This document shows, piece after piece, positions 1-9,401 of a stretch of DNA of 64,000 nucleotides (position 1 is the stretch's first letter; the number at the start of each line of letters is the position of its first letter). The DNA is taken from positions 16,193 through 80,192 of the forward strand of contig CAYFJU010000002.1 of NCBI GenBank assembly GCA_964343505.1. The letters are read 5' to 3'. This DNA is from TCS55 sp964343505. GTDB taxonomy: Bacteria; Fidelibacterota; Marinisomatia; Marinisomatales; TCS55. A model generated the notes under the pieces. That model made no database searches. It saw only the letters and a program-made list of their open reading frames with translations, and had not been told where the DNA came from. The position numbers were made by a program, and so were the translations under genes.

Positions 1-260
1 GTGGCGGAAGTATTCTGACCCCAATCTGTCTTTACATATTTCCAATCCGATGGGCGCGTACTTTTATCCGTGATTACCCCTGTGTGGGCGTATACATCAC
101 CAGTATATCCTTTTAATCCACCTGTACCTCGGTCTGCGTAGAAAGTAACTGTAATGGCTTGTCCCACCGTCGGAAATGCCGGAGACCATTCTACCACATA
201 CCCACTTTGCCCACATAGTATGCTCAGAGAAGCAATACCAGCTAGGATTAATTTTTTCAT
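1..260 (-). CDS. Secreted glucan-locus protein, N-terminal part only (runs off the window)
   Basis: The gene starts at the ATG at 258-260 and continues past the left edge, so about 86 residues are visible. It begins with a short signal peptide (MKKLILAGIASLSILCGQS). A beta-rich stretch follows, with the motifs PAFPTVGQAITVTFYAD and DVYAHTGVITDKST and then SDWKYVKTDWG. From memory, such 'YAHTGVIT...DWKYV..W' modules occur at the N-termini of secreted starch-active or starch-binding proteins of Bacteroidota and relatives. It is the last visible gene of the malQ-glgP-symporter operon, 11 bases after the symporter stop codon, so a role in handling extracellular alpha-glucan is inferred. Whether a catalytic GH13 domain or a T9SS domain follows cannot be seen. 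Confidence 0.6.
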   Translation of the reverse strand, partial: MKKLILAGIASLSILCGQSGYVVEWSPAFPTVGQAITVTFYADRGTGGLKGYTGDVYAHTGVITDKSTRPSDWKYVKTDWGQNTSA

Positions 261-271
261 GTTTGATTATT

Positions 272-2074
272 TTATGATTCAGAAACCGCGTCAGTAGACA
301 AATGCCTGAACCAGGTGAAGTACAAGGCAATTGTCAGACTAGCGAAAATACCCCCTAATACAAACACATTTCCCCATGTTTTAAACATGATGCTCATCAT
401 GAGGAGGAAGAAAGCAACCTGCCAGGGGACGGCCAAAATTGTAGAGAGAATATCTCGGCGGTTCTCTTTTTCGACAGCGTTGCTTTCTTCAGAGGAGAGA
501 TTTGACTTAAACCGACCCCAAGTGCCAAAAGGGCGTGTTTTATTATAAAAATGTTGGAGCGTCGCTTCACCGGTGGGCTTGGTCAAAAGTGTACCTAGAA
601 TGGTCCCAATAAGGGATATCAATGTTGAAACAGCGAACATATTATACTCCGTCACACCATCAACCGCCAGTGCCTTAAAGACAATGGCAGCGCTCATCCC
701 TGATAAGGTACCAATGGTAAACCCCCATCCATTCAAACGGGACCAATACCAGCGGAGCAGCATGGGGATTAAAAGGCCGGAACCAATGCTCATGGTAATC
801 CATCCCCAAATGTCGTTGATATTTTTAAATACGAGCATTAGCCCCAACCCGGCCACAACGATCAAAACAGACGCCAGGTAACTTTGAACCATTAATTTTT
901 TCTGACTGGCGTATGGATTCACATACAACTGGTAAATATCCTTCACCCAGTAGGCGGCACCGGCATTCACAGTGGAATCAAACGTAGACATGCCGGCAGC
1001 CATGAGACCGGCGATTAAAAACCCTTTTATCCCCACAGGAAGTGTTTCCACCACGGCAGGCAGAACCAGTTCAGGGTCCGTGATCTGGGTTCCCAAGGAA
1101 ACACCAATGACAGCGATAGAGCCGATAAAGACCCAACGAAAGGATAGTAAGAATAACCAGAAGGCACTCAGCAAGCCTGCTTCACGGTCATCCTTGGCGG
1201 CAAAATACCGCTGCAACATATAGTTCCCCGTTCCACCGGAGCCTTCCAGAATCACTTTCATGACATAGAACATAACCGCCACTCCGAACAGGTTATAAAT
1301 GGAATATTGTGAGGCATCATCAATGGCCAATTCAAAAGTCGGTATTACACTTGTCCACTCTTTCAATGTAGTTGTATATCGCTCAAAGCCCCCATCAAAC
1401 AAGGGCAGTGAAATGGTGAATTCTTGCGGAAGGTCAATCCCCATCGCCCGGATAGCCATGTATGATATAGCGCCAAAGATCAGGAATCCCTGGAAAACAT
1501 CTGTCCACACGACCCCATATAATCCGGAAGCCACCGTATAGATCATGGCCACGGCAATGAGCAATGAAGCCGCCCAGAATTCTGACGGAAGCCCAAGATA
1601 ATTTTCAATGCCTAAAAATTGATCCAGGAATTTTCCACCACCCAAGGCAAAATAAGTCACCATGGCTATAGTCATAATGATAGAAGATACAGCTGCGGTT
1701 AATCTTGCGGTTTGTCCCGAAGGCCCTCCACCAAAACGAAGCTTCATCCATTCCGCCAGGGTCATGGCGCCGGAACGCCTGTTCCACTTGCCCATATAAA
1801 TCATGAGGAAAGCCATGATTAAGGTGACGCCCCCGCGAATTTCAATATAGAAGCCTTTGGCCCCTAAGGCATAGATCAAGGCGGCGATGATCATGGTACC
1901 GCTGATATCTAGATTAGAGGACATTCCAGATGAAGCCAAGGCCCACCAGGGCAGATTCCTTTCACCCAAAAAATAGGAATCAATATTCTTCCCCGCCTTG
2001 CGCTGCATCATTAATCCTATGACGACAATTGCGGATAAATAAACGAGAATAATGCCAAGGTCAATATTACTCAT
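272..2074 (-). CDS. Sodium/solute symporter (SSS family), probable sugar uptake
   Basis: This 600-residue polytopic inner-membrane protein has the length and pattern of the sodium:solute symporter family. TM1 is near residues 5-22. The early motif SYFLGERNLPWWALASSG is typical of SSS proteins, as are AEWMKLRFG near residue 105 and AGLMAAGMSTFDSTVNAGAA near residue 350, which carries the Ser/Thr residues of the usual Na+ site. It probably couples Na+ entry to uptake of a small solute. The substrate is not readable from the sequence. Its place in the operon 9 bases after glgP, under the predicted glucan operator, suggests maltose, glucose or a short maltodextrin. The SSS family assignment is solid and the substrate is inferred. 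Confidence 0.88.
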   Translation of the reverse strand: MSNIDLGIILVYLSAIVVIGLMMQRKAGKNIDSYFLGERNLPWWALASSGMSSNLDISGTMIIAALIYALGAKGFYIEIRGGVTLIMAFLMIYMGKWNRRSGAMTLAEWMKLRFGGGPSGQTARLTAAVSSIIMTIAMVTYFALGGGKFLDQFLGIENYLGLPSEFWAASLLIAVAMIYTVASGLYGVVWTDVFQGFLIFGAISYMAIRAMGIDLPQEFTISLPLFDGGFERYTTTLKEWTSVIPTFELAIDDASQYSIYNLFGVAVMFYVMKVILEGSGGTGNYMLQRYFAAKDDREAGLLSAFWLFLLSFRWVFIGSIAVIGVSLGTQITDPELVLPAVVETLPVGIKGFLIAGLMAAGMSTFDSTVNAGAAYWVKDIYQLYVNPYASQKKLMVQSYLASVLIVVAGLGLMLVFKNINDIWGWITMSIGSGLLIPMLLRWYWSRLNGWGFTIGTLSGMSAAIVFKALAVDGVTEYNMFAVSTLISLIGTILGTLLTKPTGEATLQHFYNKTRPFGTWGRFKSNLSSEESNAVEKENRRDILSTILAVPWQVAFFLLMMSIMFKTWGNVFVLGGIFASLTIALYFTWFRHLSTDAVSES

Positions 2075-2083
2075 CGAGCAGCC

Positions 2084-3718
2084 CTAATCCTTTTCATAAT
2101 AATTCTGCACATATTCCTTCACCATTCGGTGAGCCGTGAAATCAACACCCGTTTTAATAGCGGCTTTCATTATGGATATCCACTTTTTTTGATCATTGTA
2201 ATAGGTTGGAATAACTTCATTTTCAAGGATGGAATATAAATGGGCTGCGTCTTTTTCTCCGTCAGGGTGATCCGGATCACCCACGGCCCACCCATTAATG
2301 CCATCCCGACAGCCTTCCGCCCACCAACCGTCCAATACAGATAGGTTAGGAACACCATTTAAGGTGGCCTTCATACCACTGGTGCCGCTGGCTTCATTCG
2401 GGCGTAAAGGTGTATTCAGCCAAATATCTACACCGGACGTGATCATACGTCCCAGCCACATATTGTAGTTTTCTAGGAAGATAATTTTGATTTCTCCGAA
2501 CAATTTGTTCGCCTTGGAAACGATTTGTTTTATCAATGCTTTCCCGGCCGCGTCATTGGGATGAGCCTTTCCGGAATAGACAACTTGAATCTTACCCTGC
2601 CCGATTTCCAGCAGTCGTTCCATATCATGGAATAAGAGCTGGGCCCGTTTATAGGTGGCGGCCCTGCGGGCAAACCCAATCGTCAGAGTATCCCGATCCA
2701 AGGCCTTTTGGAGTTGGGCATTGGCATATCCCAATAAATACTTTTTACGGGTAAGGTGGGCCTCCCAAATTTCATCATCGGGAATCTCATCCACCTGCAT
2801 CAGTAATTCAGGATTACCACGCCATCCGGGTAGATGGCTGTCAAACAATTTCTTGAAAGGACTGCCCATCCAATAGGAATGGTGTACCCCATTGGTGATG
2901 TGGCCGATGTCACCCCAGGGGAATTGGTCACGGGCCACCTCGCCATGGAGCTTTGAAACACCGTTGGCAGAACGGCTGAAGTAAAGACCAAGTTCTGTCA
3001 TATGGAGGCGTCCGTTTTGAACGAGCGAGGGCAATTCAAGCTTTTCAGGAATGAGCCCGTGGAGTAGTTTTTTCACCCGGGTTTCAGCGAAATGGTCGTG
3101 TCCGGCAGGAACAGGCGTATGGGTGGTAAAATGGCAGCGTTTTTTAACTTCTTCCACATCGCCATTGAATTTTTCCAAAAGGTCTAAGACTAAAAAGGAA
3201 CAATGGCCCTCATTCATGTGGTAAGTTTCAATATTGTCATATCCCAGGTGTTCCAACAATTTTGTTCCACCGAATCCCAGGATGGCTTCCTGGAGGATGC
3301 GATGGTCCTTGTCACCGGAATAAAGCCTTAAGCTTATATTCCTGTCATCGGTAAAATTATCCTCAAAATCCGTGTCTAAAAAATATATAGGAATAATTTT
3401 CCCTTCGTGACCTATGTAATCGAATTGATAAGCCTGAATCCATACATCTCGTTCTCTTAATCTCAGGGTGAATTTTATATCCAACTTTTTTAACAGTGGA
3501 TGGGGGTCAAAACGGGGATAAGTTTCCGTCTGGATCCCTTCATCATCGATACGCTGTTTGAAATACCCTTCCCGGTACAATAAAGTAACGGCGCACATGT
3601 CGAGGCCGAGGTCACCGGCGGCCTTAATTTGGTCGCCGGCTAGGACACCCAAACCACCGCTATAGGTAGGTAAACTTGATGAGATGCCGATCTCAGCGCT
3701 GAAATAAGCTATTTTCAT
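2084..3718 (-). CDS. glgP: Alpha-glucan phosphorylase (GT35)
   Basis: This cytoplasmic enzyme would release glucose-1-phosphate from the non-reducing ends of alpha-1,4-glucans. It has 544 residues, matching the short 'alpha-glucan family phosphorylase' branch rather than the roughly 800-residue glycogen phosphorylases. The N-terminus AYFSAEIGISSSLPTYSGG and the downstream GLGVLAGDQIKAAGDLGL are characteristic of that branch. ETYHMNEGHCSFL near residue 165 is a substrate-site motif. The pyridoxal-phosphate lysine lies in EASGTSGMKATLNG, at about Lys450. Six bases separate it from malQ upstream and nine from the symporter downstream. MalQ disproportionates short dextrins and GlgP phosphorolyses the lengthened chains, the classic cytoplasmic maltodextrin pathway. 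Confidence 0.93.
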   Translation of the reverse strand: MKIAYFSAEIGISSSLPTYSGGLGVLAGDQIKAAGDLGLDMCAVTLLYREGYFKQRIDDEGIQTETYPRFDPHPLLKKLDIKFTLRLRERDVWIQAYQFDYIGHEGKIIPIYFLDTDFEDNFTDDRNISLRLYSGDKDHRILQEAILGFGGTKLLEHLGYDNIETYHMNEGHCSFLVLDLLEKFNGDVEEVKKRCHFTTHTPVPAGHDHFAETRVKKLLHGLIPEKLELPSLVQNGRLHMTELGLYFSRSANGVSKLHGEVARDQFPWGDIGHITNGVHHSYWMGSPFKKLFDSHLPGWRGNPELLMQVDEIPDDEIWEAHLTRKKYLLGYANAQLQKALDRDTLTIGFARRAATYKRAQLLFHDMERLLEIGQGKIQVVYSGKAHPNDAAGKALIKQIVSKANKLFGEIKIIFLENYNMWLGRMITSGVDIWLNTPLRPNEASGTSGMKATLNGVPNLSVLDGWWAEGCRDGINGWAVGDPDHPDGEKDAAHLYSILENEVIPTYYNDQKKWISIMKAAIKTGVDFTAHRMVKEYVQNYYEKD

Positions 3719-3724
3719 TTTTGA

Positions 3725-5242
3725 TCAAATTCTTCCGCTTTTTGCAGTTAATGCTTTCATTTTTTTCAAGATATCCGGACGCATGAGGTCATCCGAGTAC
3801 CGCCATTCCCAATTGTCTCCCACCGTGCCGGGGATATTCATGCGGGCATCGGTCCCCAATCCTAAAATATCCTGCAGGGGGATGATGGCTGTCCTGGCTT
3901 TGGAATCCATAGCCATTTTAATAAAATCCCAATGAATATTGGATCCGTCAGAATTGAAAAACGCCAGCGCCCGCTCCCGTTCTGCCTTTAATTCCACATC
4001 CGATTGAACAGGATGTCCATTGGAATTCTTATTGTTAAACCATCCTACAATTGTATCATTATCATGGGTACCCGTGTATACGACTATATTTTCTGCCATG
4101 GGGTCCGGCTTATCTTTATTTTTAAATGTCGTCTGGAGGATTTTCATGCCGGGGATGTTAAATTTTTCCATAATGGGTGTAGCGTCTTTTCTGGCTTCTC
4201 CCAAATCTTCGGCAAAAATGGGTTTATCACCAAGCGCAGCATTGACCGCCTCAAAAAATGGGGCTCCCGGTCCATCGATCCACTCACCCCCGATTCCGTT
4301 TGAATTTCCGGCTGGCACTTCCCAGAATTTGGCAAATCCATTAAAATGGTCAATCCGGATAATATCTACAACCTGGAATAAATATTTAAGTCGGGCAATC
4401 CACCATTCATAACCTGTACGCTTGTGATGGGCCCAATCATAAATGGGATGGTTCCATGCTTGCCCTTCGGCAATAAAATGATCCGGGGGACAACCGGACT
4501 GGACGACCATACAACCATTCCCGTCCAGTTTAAATAAGTCACGATTCGCCCATACATCGGCACTATTGTAGGAAATATAAATGGGAATATCGCCGATGAT
4601 TTTAATTCCTTTTTTAACAGCATAATCTTTTAATCCCTGCCATTGCCGGTAAAAGAAATATTGAAGGATTTTAATCTGGTCTATTTTGTTGTGGTAATCC
4701 AGACGAATATCTGCCAAAGTTTCTTTGTCTCGCTTGGCAAATTTTTCAGACCAATCTGACCATTGCTTTCCATCCTCCAAATCACGGAGAGTGATGAATA
4801 AGGAATAATCATCGAGCCAGTAATCATTGGTATCACAGAAGGATCGGAAGGATTTTATTTCATTGGGTGCGGCCTTGGATCGAAATCGCTCAGCAGCTTT
4901 TTGCAAAAGGGGCATTTTAAAAAAGTCAACAGCCTCATAATCCACTTTTTCTTTGGGAAAATCAGGACATCGGTCCAATTCTTCTTTTGCAATGTATCCC
5001 TCGTCACAGAGCAGGTCCAGGCTGATCCACAATGGATTGTTACAAAAAGCTGAAATTGTACTGTAGGGAGAATAACAATTATCCGGCTGACCGTTGGGCA
5101 GGATTTGCCACAATTTCTGTCCCATGAGTCCCAATTGCTTTATAAAACGAAATGCAGATGGACCCAAGTCACCGATCCCATGGGGGCCGGGCAAGGAAGT
5201 CAAATGCAGCAATACACCGCTTTCTCTCGAGAAACGATTCAT
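3725..5242 (-). CDS. malQ: 4-alpha-glucanotransferase (amylomaltase, GH77)
   Basis: MalQ transfers 4-alpha-glucanosyl units between maltodextrins, releasing glucose and making chains long enough for phosphorylase. The 505-residue length is normal for the bacterial/plant D-enzyme type. Visible landmarks are the N-terminal SGVLLHLTSLPGPHGIGDLG; the catalytic nucleophile in IIRIDHFNGFAKFW (about Asp298); the acid/base glutamate in PIFAEDLGE; and the third catalytic aspartate in YTGTHDNDT. It is the promoter-proximal gene of the operon. The predicted TrmB-type operator at 5322-5343 lies about 80 bases upstream of its ATG. I see no strong Shine-Dalgarno sequence before the ATG. Confidence 0.95.
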   Translation of the reverse strand: MNRFSRESGVLLHLTSLPGPHGIGDLGPSAFRFIKQLGLMGQKLWQILPNGQPDNCYSPYSTISAFCNNPLWISLDLLCDEGYIAKEELDRCPDFPKEKVDYEAVDFFKMPLLQKAAERFRSKAAPNEIKSFRSFCDTNDYWLDDYSLFITLRDLEDGKQWSDWSEKFAKRDKETLADIRLDYHNKIDQIKILQYFFYRQWQGLKDYAVKKGIKIIGDIPIYISYNSADVWANRDLFKLDGNGCMVVQSGCPPDHFIAEGQAWNHPIYDWAHHKRTGYEWWIARLKYLFQVVDIIRIDHFNGFAKFWEVPAGNSNGIGGEWIDGPGAPFFEAVNAALGDKPIFAEDLGEARKDATPIMEKFNIPGMKILQTTFKNKDKPDPMAENIVVYTGTHDNDTIVGWFNNKNSNGHPVQSDVELKAERERALAFFNSDGSNIHWDFIKMAMDSKARTAIIPLQDILGLGTDARMNIPGTVGDNWEWRYSDDLMRPDILKKMKALTAKSGRI

Positions 5243-5300
5243 AATTATATAACCATATCCTTTTTGTGAGTTAGGGATAAATCACGGATAAAACCGTGCG

Positions 5301-5321
5301 AATTAGACTGGGAATCTAATT
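5301..5321. repeat. Inverted repeat beside the malQ operator
   Basis: AATTAGA (5301-5307) and TCTAATT (5315-5321) form a perfect 7-bp inverted repeat with a 7-base spacer, abutting the 22-bp operator on its malQ-proximal side. It could be a second regulator site or part of the 5' leader of the malQ transcript. It does not resemble the operator sequence. Confidence 0.4.
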
Positions 5322-5343
5322 AGTAACTCAGTTCTGAGTAACT
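5322..5343. promoter_or_regulatory. Putative TrmB-type operator, site 1 (malQ operon)
   Basis: Left arm AGTAACTCAG and right arm CTGAGTAACT are separated by two bases. The arms are complementary except for one base pair. The site lies in the 139-base gap between trmB and malQ, about 80 bases before malQ. The same layout recurs at 7511-7532 and 17122-17143, before the other two glucan transcription units. Assigning it to the adjacent regulator is inference. Confidence 0.75.
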
Positions 5344-5381
5344 GTAAAATAACAAGGATTTTTATAAAGAAAAAAGAAGAT

Positions 5382-6200
5382 TTATTTCATCTGGGCTTCT
5401 TCGATCAGTTTGTCGAGGTCAAAGTCGTCTTTTTTCATGATGGTTTCGGCGACTTCGCTCACATCCAGGCAGAGACGCTGGCCGGCGAGGGTAATATCCA
5501 GGATCGTATAATCCATGGCAATTTTGGTCAACGCTTCGTTGGAGGTCCAGATGGCACGGTTGCCGTTTTCCTTGGCGCTCCCCATGATGGAAATCTGGTG
5601 ATCCACAACCAGCACAACCTTGGGGCGCCAGATTTCAGCAATTTTTTCCTCCTCAATATTATAGGAAATGGTATTGCCAAAATTATTGTTCAATTTGCAG
5701 AAACTGAACAGAATCACCTTCACGCCCCGCGCTTCCGCTTCGGCCAACTCATTTTCTAACTGCTGCACTTCTTTGGCCCATGAATTCATCAGGACCATTT
5801 TATTGGCCTGGTTAATCGCTTCTTTCAACTTGATGATCAGGTTGTTATATCCATGGATATGCCAAAAATCGAATGCTTCTTCATCCAATTCCAAATCATT
5901 GATGGCTGTTTCAAGCCCTTTGATATTTTCTGAATGATTGCTGTTTAAGTGCTCGATCAACTGGGATGGAGCTAAAGGAATATATTTTTTGGGCGTATCC
6001 CCTTCAGCATTTACCAATCCCATACTTTCCAAGCGATTTAGGGTGGCATAAATGGCTGAACGTGGAATGTCAGATTGTGTACTGATCTCATAACCGGTAG
6101 CTGGATTCTTTTTAAGTAATGAAACGTATGCTTTACAGGCATTCAGGGATAACCCGAATTCTTGTAAAAGGTTGATTATTTTTTCTTGAGAATCGGTCAT
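5382..6200 (-). CDS. TrmB-family transcriptional regulator of sugar genes
   Basis: The protein has 272 residues. Residues 1-75 form a winged helix-turn-helix (ACKAYVSLLKKNPATGYEIS, then IPRSAIYATLNRLESMGLV), typical of the TrmB/Sugar-specific regulator family. Residues 105-270 match the PLD-like TrmB middle/C-terminal region, including WHIHGYNNLIIKLKEAI, the MVLMNSWAKE strand and IMGSAKENGNRAIWTSN. In archaea TrmB binds maltose, trehalose or glucose and controls sugar transport and metabolism. Here it sits directly upstream of malQ-glgP-symporter and next to the divergent amylase operon. It most likely senses a maltodextrin-derived sugar and binds the 22-bp palindromes. Repressor versus activator cannot be told from the sequence. 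Confidence 0.88.
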   Translation of the reverse strand: MTDSQEKIINLLQEFGLSLNACKAYVSLLKKNPATGYEISTQSDIPRSAIYATLNRLESMGLVNAEGDTPKKYIPLAPSQLIEHLNSNHSENIKGLETAINDLELDEEAFDFWHIHGYNNLIIKLKEAINQANKMVLMNSWAKEVQQLENELAEAEARGVKVILFSFCKLNNNFGNTISYNIEEEKIAEIWRPKVVLVVDHQISIMGSAKENGNRAIWTSNEALTKIAMDYTILDITLAGQRLCLDVSEVAETIMKKDDFDLDKLIEEAQMK

Positions 6201-6385
6201 ACTATAGTTTGATTATTTTCAAGGATGGAAACGCTTATTTAACATCAAGGATAACTGAATGTAACAAAAAATATATTGATGCTCAAAGTCAAGTATTGCC
6301 ATCTGTCGATGATAAATCATAGCAATTTAATCTGATCGCAATTGAGTTTAGTTTTATCTGAAAATATGTTCATTAGATAAACAAT

Positions 6386-7294
6386 TCAGTTTTTATGATC
6401 ATTATTACCCTTGAGAGTCAAATCAACAATTACTGGGAAATGATCTGAAATAGCATTTTCTTCATATCGATCTGGAGCATGGAAATGGGACATCACATCA
6501 ATATTCTCACCAACAAAAATATAATCAATTCGATTTAATCCTTTATCTGAAAATCCGAACCCATTAAAAGTTCCGTCTGGACCTTGATGCTTTTTTAGAG
6601 ATACAAATCGAGTGTCAAATAACAGTGTTAATTGTGTAGAATCGGTTAGAACAGCATAGGGATCAGAGTCAGGTGTCAAATTAAAATCACCCATCAATAC
6701 GAAAGGAATATTTTCTGTGATACGACTAATTTGTTCCTTCAATAAAAACGCGCTTTTTTTACGGGCGGCGCTCCCTTCATGGTCAAAATGAGTGTTAAAG
6801 ACAAAGAGCTTTTCTTTAGTTTTTTTATCATGGAATTTTGCCCATGTTGCCGTTCTGTGAAGATTTGCATCCCACCCCTTGCTTGGAACATCCGACGTGG
6901 GCGACAACCAGAATGTTGAATCTTTTATTAGTATAAATCTATTTGTATTATAGAATATTGCTGTGTATTCACCTTTTTCTTTTCCATCATCTCTCGCCAT
7001 ACCTAACCAATTATATCCCTTACAGTTCTTTTCCAGAAAGTCTAATTGATTTTTTAGTCCTTCTTGGATTCCAATTACATCCGGAGAATATTTGTTAATA
7101 ACATTTGAGACTTCATTTCGCCGATTTTGCCAACGGTTAACACCGTCATTTGGATTATCATACCGAATATTGAAGGTCATTACTCGTAAAGAATAATTAG
7201 ATGCATCACTAATTACAATAAAAAGAATTCCAAGAACGCCAGATATAAATAATCCGGTTAAATATTTTTTAGATTTTGAATTAAATACATTCAT
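6386..7294 (-). CDS. Endonuclease/exonuclease/phosphatase (EEP) family protein, exported or membrane-anchored
   Basis: The protein has 302 residues, with an N-terminal hydrophobic segment (about residues 11-29) that is a signal peptide or anchor. An EEP fold follows. Landmarks are VMTFNIRYDNPNDGVNRW (Mg-binding Asn and the start of the fold), DVIGIQEGL with the metal-binding glutamate, NTHFDHEG, VLMGDFNLTPDSDP, and the terminal catalytic ISDHFPVIVDL. This sub-branch (NIRYDNPNDG...W..R) contains secreted phosphoesterases found near sugar genes. The actual substrate (phosphodiester, nucleic acid, lipid) is unknown. The gene lies between trmB and the divergent amylase operon and has no operator of its own that I can see. 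Its GC content looks lower than that of the flanking enzyme genes. Confidence 0.85.
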   Translation of the reverse strand: MNVFNSKSKKYLTGLFISGVLGILFIVISDASNYSLRVMTFNIRYDNPNDGVNRWQNRRNEVSNVINKYSPDVIGIQEGLKNQLDFLEKNCKGYNWLGMARDDGKEKGEYTAIFYNTNRFILIKDSTFWLSPTSDVPSKGWDANLHRTATWAKFHDKKTKEKLFVFNTHFDHEGSAARKKSAFLLKEQISRITENIPFVLMGDFNLTPDSDPYAVLTDSTQLTLLFDTRFVSLKKHQGPDGTFNGFGFSDKGLNRIDYIFVGENIDVMSHFHAPDRYEENAISDHFPVIVDLTLKGNNDHKN

Positions 7295-7510
7295 TTCGAT
7301 TAATATTTCCTGTCACCTTTCCTCTATGGTTCCAAAACTATTGATACTAAATATATCTGCATAAATATTTTTATTTTTAATTCGCTTAAGGTTTTTTCTT
7401 CGGAAATTTTTCATGATTGTGTTGAATCACCTGTTAATATCTATATCATGTTGGATCACATTATGAATAAATCTATTGATTATCTCACTGGAAAATAACT
7501 AATTTTTATT

Positions 7511-7532
7511 AGTAACTCAAGACTGAGTGTCT
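7511..7532. promoter_or_regulatory. Putative TrmB-type operator, site 2 (amylase operon)
   Basis: Left arm AGTAACTCAA and right arm CTGAGTGTCT are separated by two bases, with the same 10-2-10 layout as site 1 and nine of ten left-arm bases identical. It lies 27 bases upstream of the chosen amylase start (7560) in the divergent 7295-7559 gap. The rest of that gap is AT-rich and I see no other clear signal there. Confidence 0.72.
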
Positions 7533-7559
7533 ATTTTTCACCCATTTTTTGAACCCAAA

Positions 7560-9401
7560 ATGTACAAACCATTTTTGATCGCCCTTATCTCATCTCTCGC
7601 CTTTGCGGGAAATCCGGATTGGCATCAACGCGCCATATGGTATCAAATATTTCCGGAGCGGTTTTATAATGGGGATCAAAACAACGACCCGACAATTGAA
7701 AGCCTGGTAGGCACATGGCCCTGGGATAAGCAGAGCCAATGGAAAATAACGCCGTGGACTTCCGATTGGTACGAATTTCATCCTTGGGAAAAAGCCAATG
7801 GTCAGGACTACCGCTACCAATTTCAATTGCGGCGCTATGGGGGCGATCTGGAAGGAATAATTCAAAAATTGGATTATCTTCAGGAATTGGGAATCAATGC
7901 CATTTACTTAAACCCTGTCTTTGACTCGCCTTCCTCTCATAAATACGGCGCCGCTTATTACCACCATATTGACCGCCATTTCGGTCCCGACCCTGAAGGG
8001 GATGCGAAAACCATTGCTTCCGAAAACCCTATGGACCCAACCACCTGGAAATGGACCTCGGCTGACAAACTGTTTTTAAAACTGGTTCAGGAAGTGCATA
8101 ATAGGAATATGCACATTATTATAGATGGCGTCTTCAACCATGTGGGCATGACATTCTGGGCATTTCAGGATGTTGTTAAAAACAATGGTGAAAGTCCTTA
8201 CATCGATTGGTTTGTTGTGGAAGGACGGGGGAAACAGGATTTATCCCACAACAAAGATTTTGTTGATCTCCCGCCACTCTATTCAGAACCATATGGGGAC
8301 TTGCGTTATAAAGGCTGGGTAACTGATTTGCCTTCATTTCGGCAGGATAGCCTTGGACCGGTAACGCCCGTGCGGATTCATTTGCATGCAGTGGTCAGGC
8401 GCTGGATGGACCCCAACAATGACGGTAACCCCTCCGATGGGATTGACGGTTGGAGATTGGATGTGGCCGAAAGGGTTCAAATCGGTTTCTGGTCCCTGTT
8501 TGGCGGTTGGGTAAGAGACATCAATCCCGATGCTTATTTGACAGGAGAAGTCTGGTGGGAGGATTGGCCCAAGAATAAAATGTTCAATGCACTGCCCTGG
8601 ATGGTTGAGAACCGGTTTGACGCTGTGATGAACTATCGTTTTGGCGACGCCATGTATAAATTTTTTATTAACGAAAAAGATCAAATCACTCCTGTTGAAT
8701 TGGACGGTCTACTGAATGGTTTTATCAATGAATATGGATATGATAGAGTTTTAACACTCCAAAGCATGTTCGACAGCCACGACACAGAAAGGCTGGCATC
8801 AGCCGTAATCAACCCCGACCGTTGGATCGACCATGAAAACAACACCTGGTATCAACCCCATTTCGATATCAGGAAACCCAATCCAGAAGAATTGCAGATC
8901 CAAAAAACAATGATCACGTTTCAGTTTGCCTTCCCCGGCACACCATTTATATACTATGGGGATGAAGTGGGAATGTGGGGCGCTGATGACCCTGATTGCC
9001 GAAAACCCATGCTCTGGCCAGAATTTGAATATGACTCGGAGATAATGCATCAATGCGATCAACGCGATGATTGTGAAGGGATTAGACCGATTGACAGCGT
9101 GAGTATAAATAAGTATTTATTGAAGCATTATCAATCTTTGGCCCAACTCCGAAACCGGCATGATGTATTCAACTATGGCGATTATAAAACCGTATTCGCG
9201 GACGAAAAGGGATTATATATATTCTCCCGGACGCATAAAAATCAAACTATTTTGGCTATATTCAATGGGTCTAATCGGGCCTTGAAAATCCCATATTCAA
9301 TTTGGAGAGAGCCCAAGAACAAATGGACAGCTTTAATTGGAGGGAATAACCAAACCAGAATTAATGGAAAATCAGGACAGATATTTATTCATGAAAATTA
9401 A
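7560..9401 (+). CDS. Exported GH13 alpha-amylase / cyclomaltodextrinase-like glucanohydrolase
   Basis: This enzyme hydrolyses alpha-1,4-glucans. From the ATG at 7560 it has 613 residues, starting with a good signal peptide (MYKPFLIALISSLAFA) before GNPDWHQRAIWYQIFPERF. The GH13 barrel carries all catalytic residues: Asp301 in GWRLDVAER, Glu330 in YLTGEVWWED and Asp408 in DSHDTERL. IIDGVFNHVG is conserved region I. A GTG at 7527 would add 11 residues but overlaps the operator and spoils the signal peptide, so 7560 is preferred. Neither start has a clear Shine-Dalgarno. A periplasmic location fits, because no T9SS domain is present. The last codons overlap the start of the TonB receptor by 11 bases, implying coupled translation: dextrins imported by the receptor would be cut in the periplasm. 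Confidence 0.93.
   Translation: MYKPFLIALISSLAFAGNPDWHQRAIWYQIFPERFYNGDQNNDPTIESLVGTWPWDKQSQWKITPWTSDWYEFHPWEKANGQDYRYQFQLRRYGGDLEGIIQKLDYLQELGINAIYLNPVFDSPSSHKYGAAYYHHIDRHFGPDPEGDAKTIASENPMDPTTWKWTSADKLFLKLVQEVHNRNMHIIIDGVFNHVGMTFWAFQDVVKNNGESPYIDWFVVEGRGKQDLSHNKDFVDLPPLYSEPYGDLRYKGWVTDLPSFRQDSLGPVTPVRIHLHAVVRRWMDPNNDGNPSDGIDGWRLDVAERVQIGFWSLFGGWVRDINPDAYLTGEVWWEDWPKNKMFNALPWMVENRFDAVMNYRFGDAMYKFFINEKDQITPVELDGLLNGFINEYGYDRVLTLQSMFDSHDTERLASAVINPDRWIDHENNTWYQPHFDIRKPNPEELQIQKTMITFQFAFPGTPFIYYGDEVGMWGADDPDCRKPMLWPEFEYDSEIMHQCDQRDDCEGIRPIDSVSINKYLLKHYQSLAQLRNRHDVFNYGDYKTVFADEKGLYIFSRTHKNQTILAIFNGSNRALKIPYSIWREPKNKWTALIGGNNQTRINGKSGQIFIHEN

Noticed and set aside
7527..7559. GTG at 7527 as the start of the amylase gene
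   Set aside because: It overlaps the operator palindrome and puts 11 unrelated residues before a good signal peptide that begins at the ATG at 7560.
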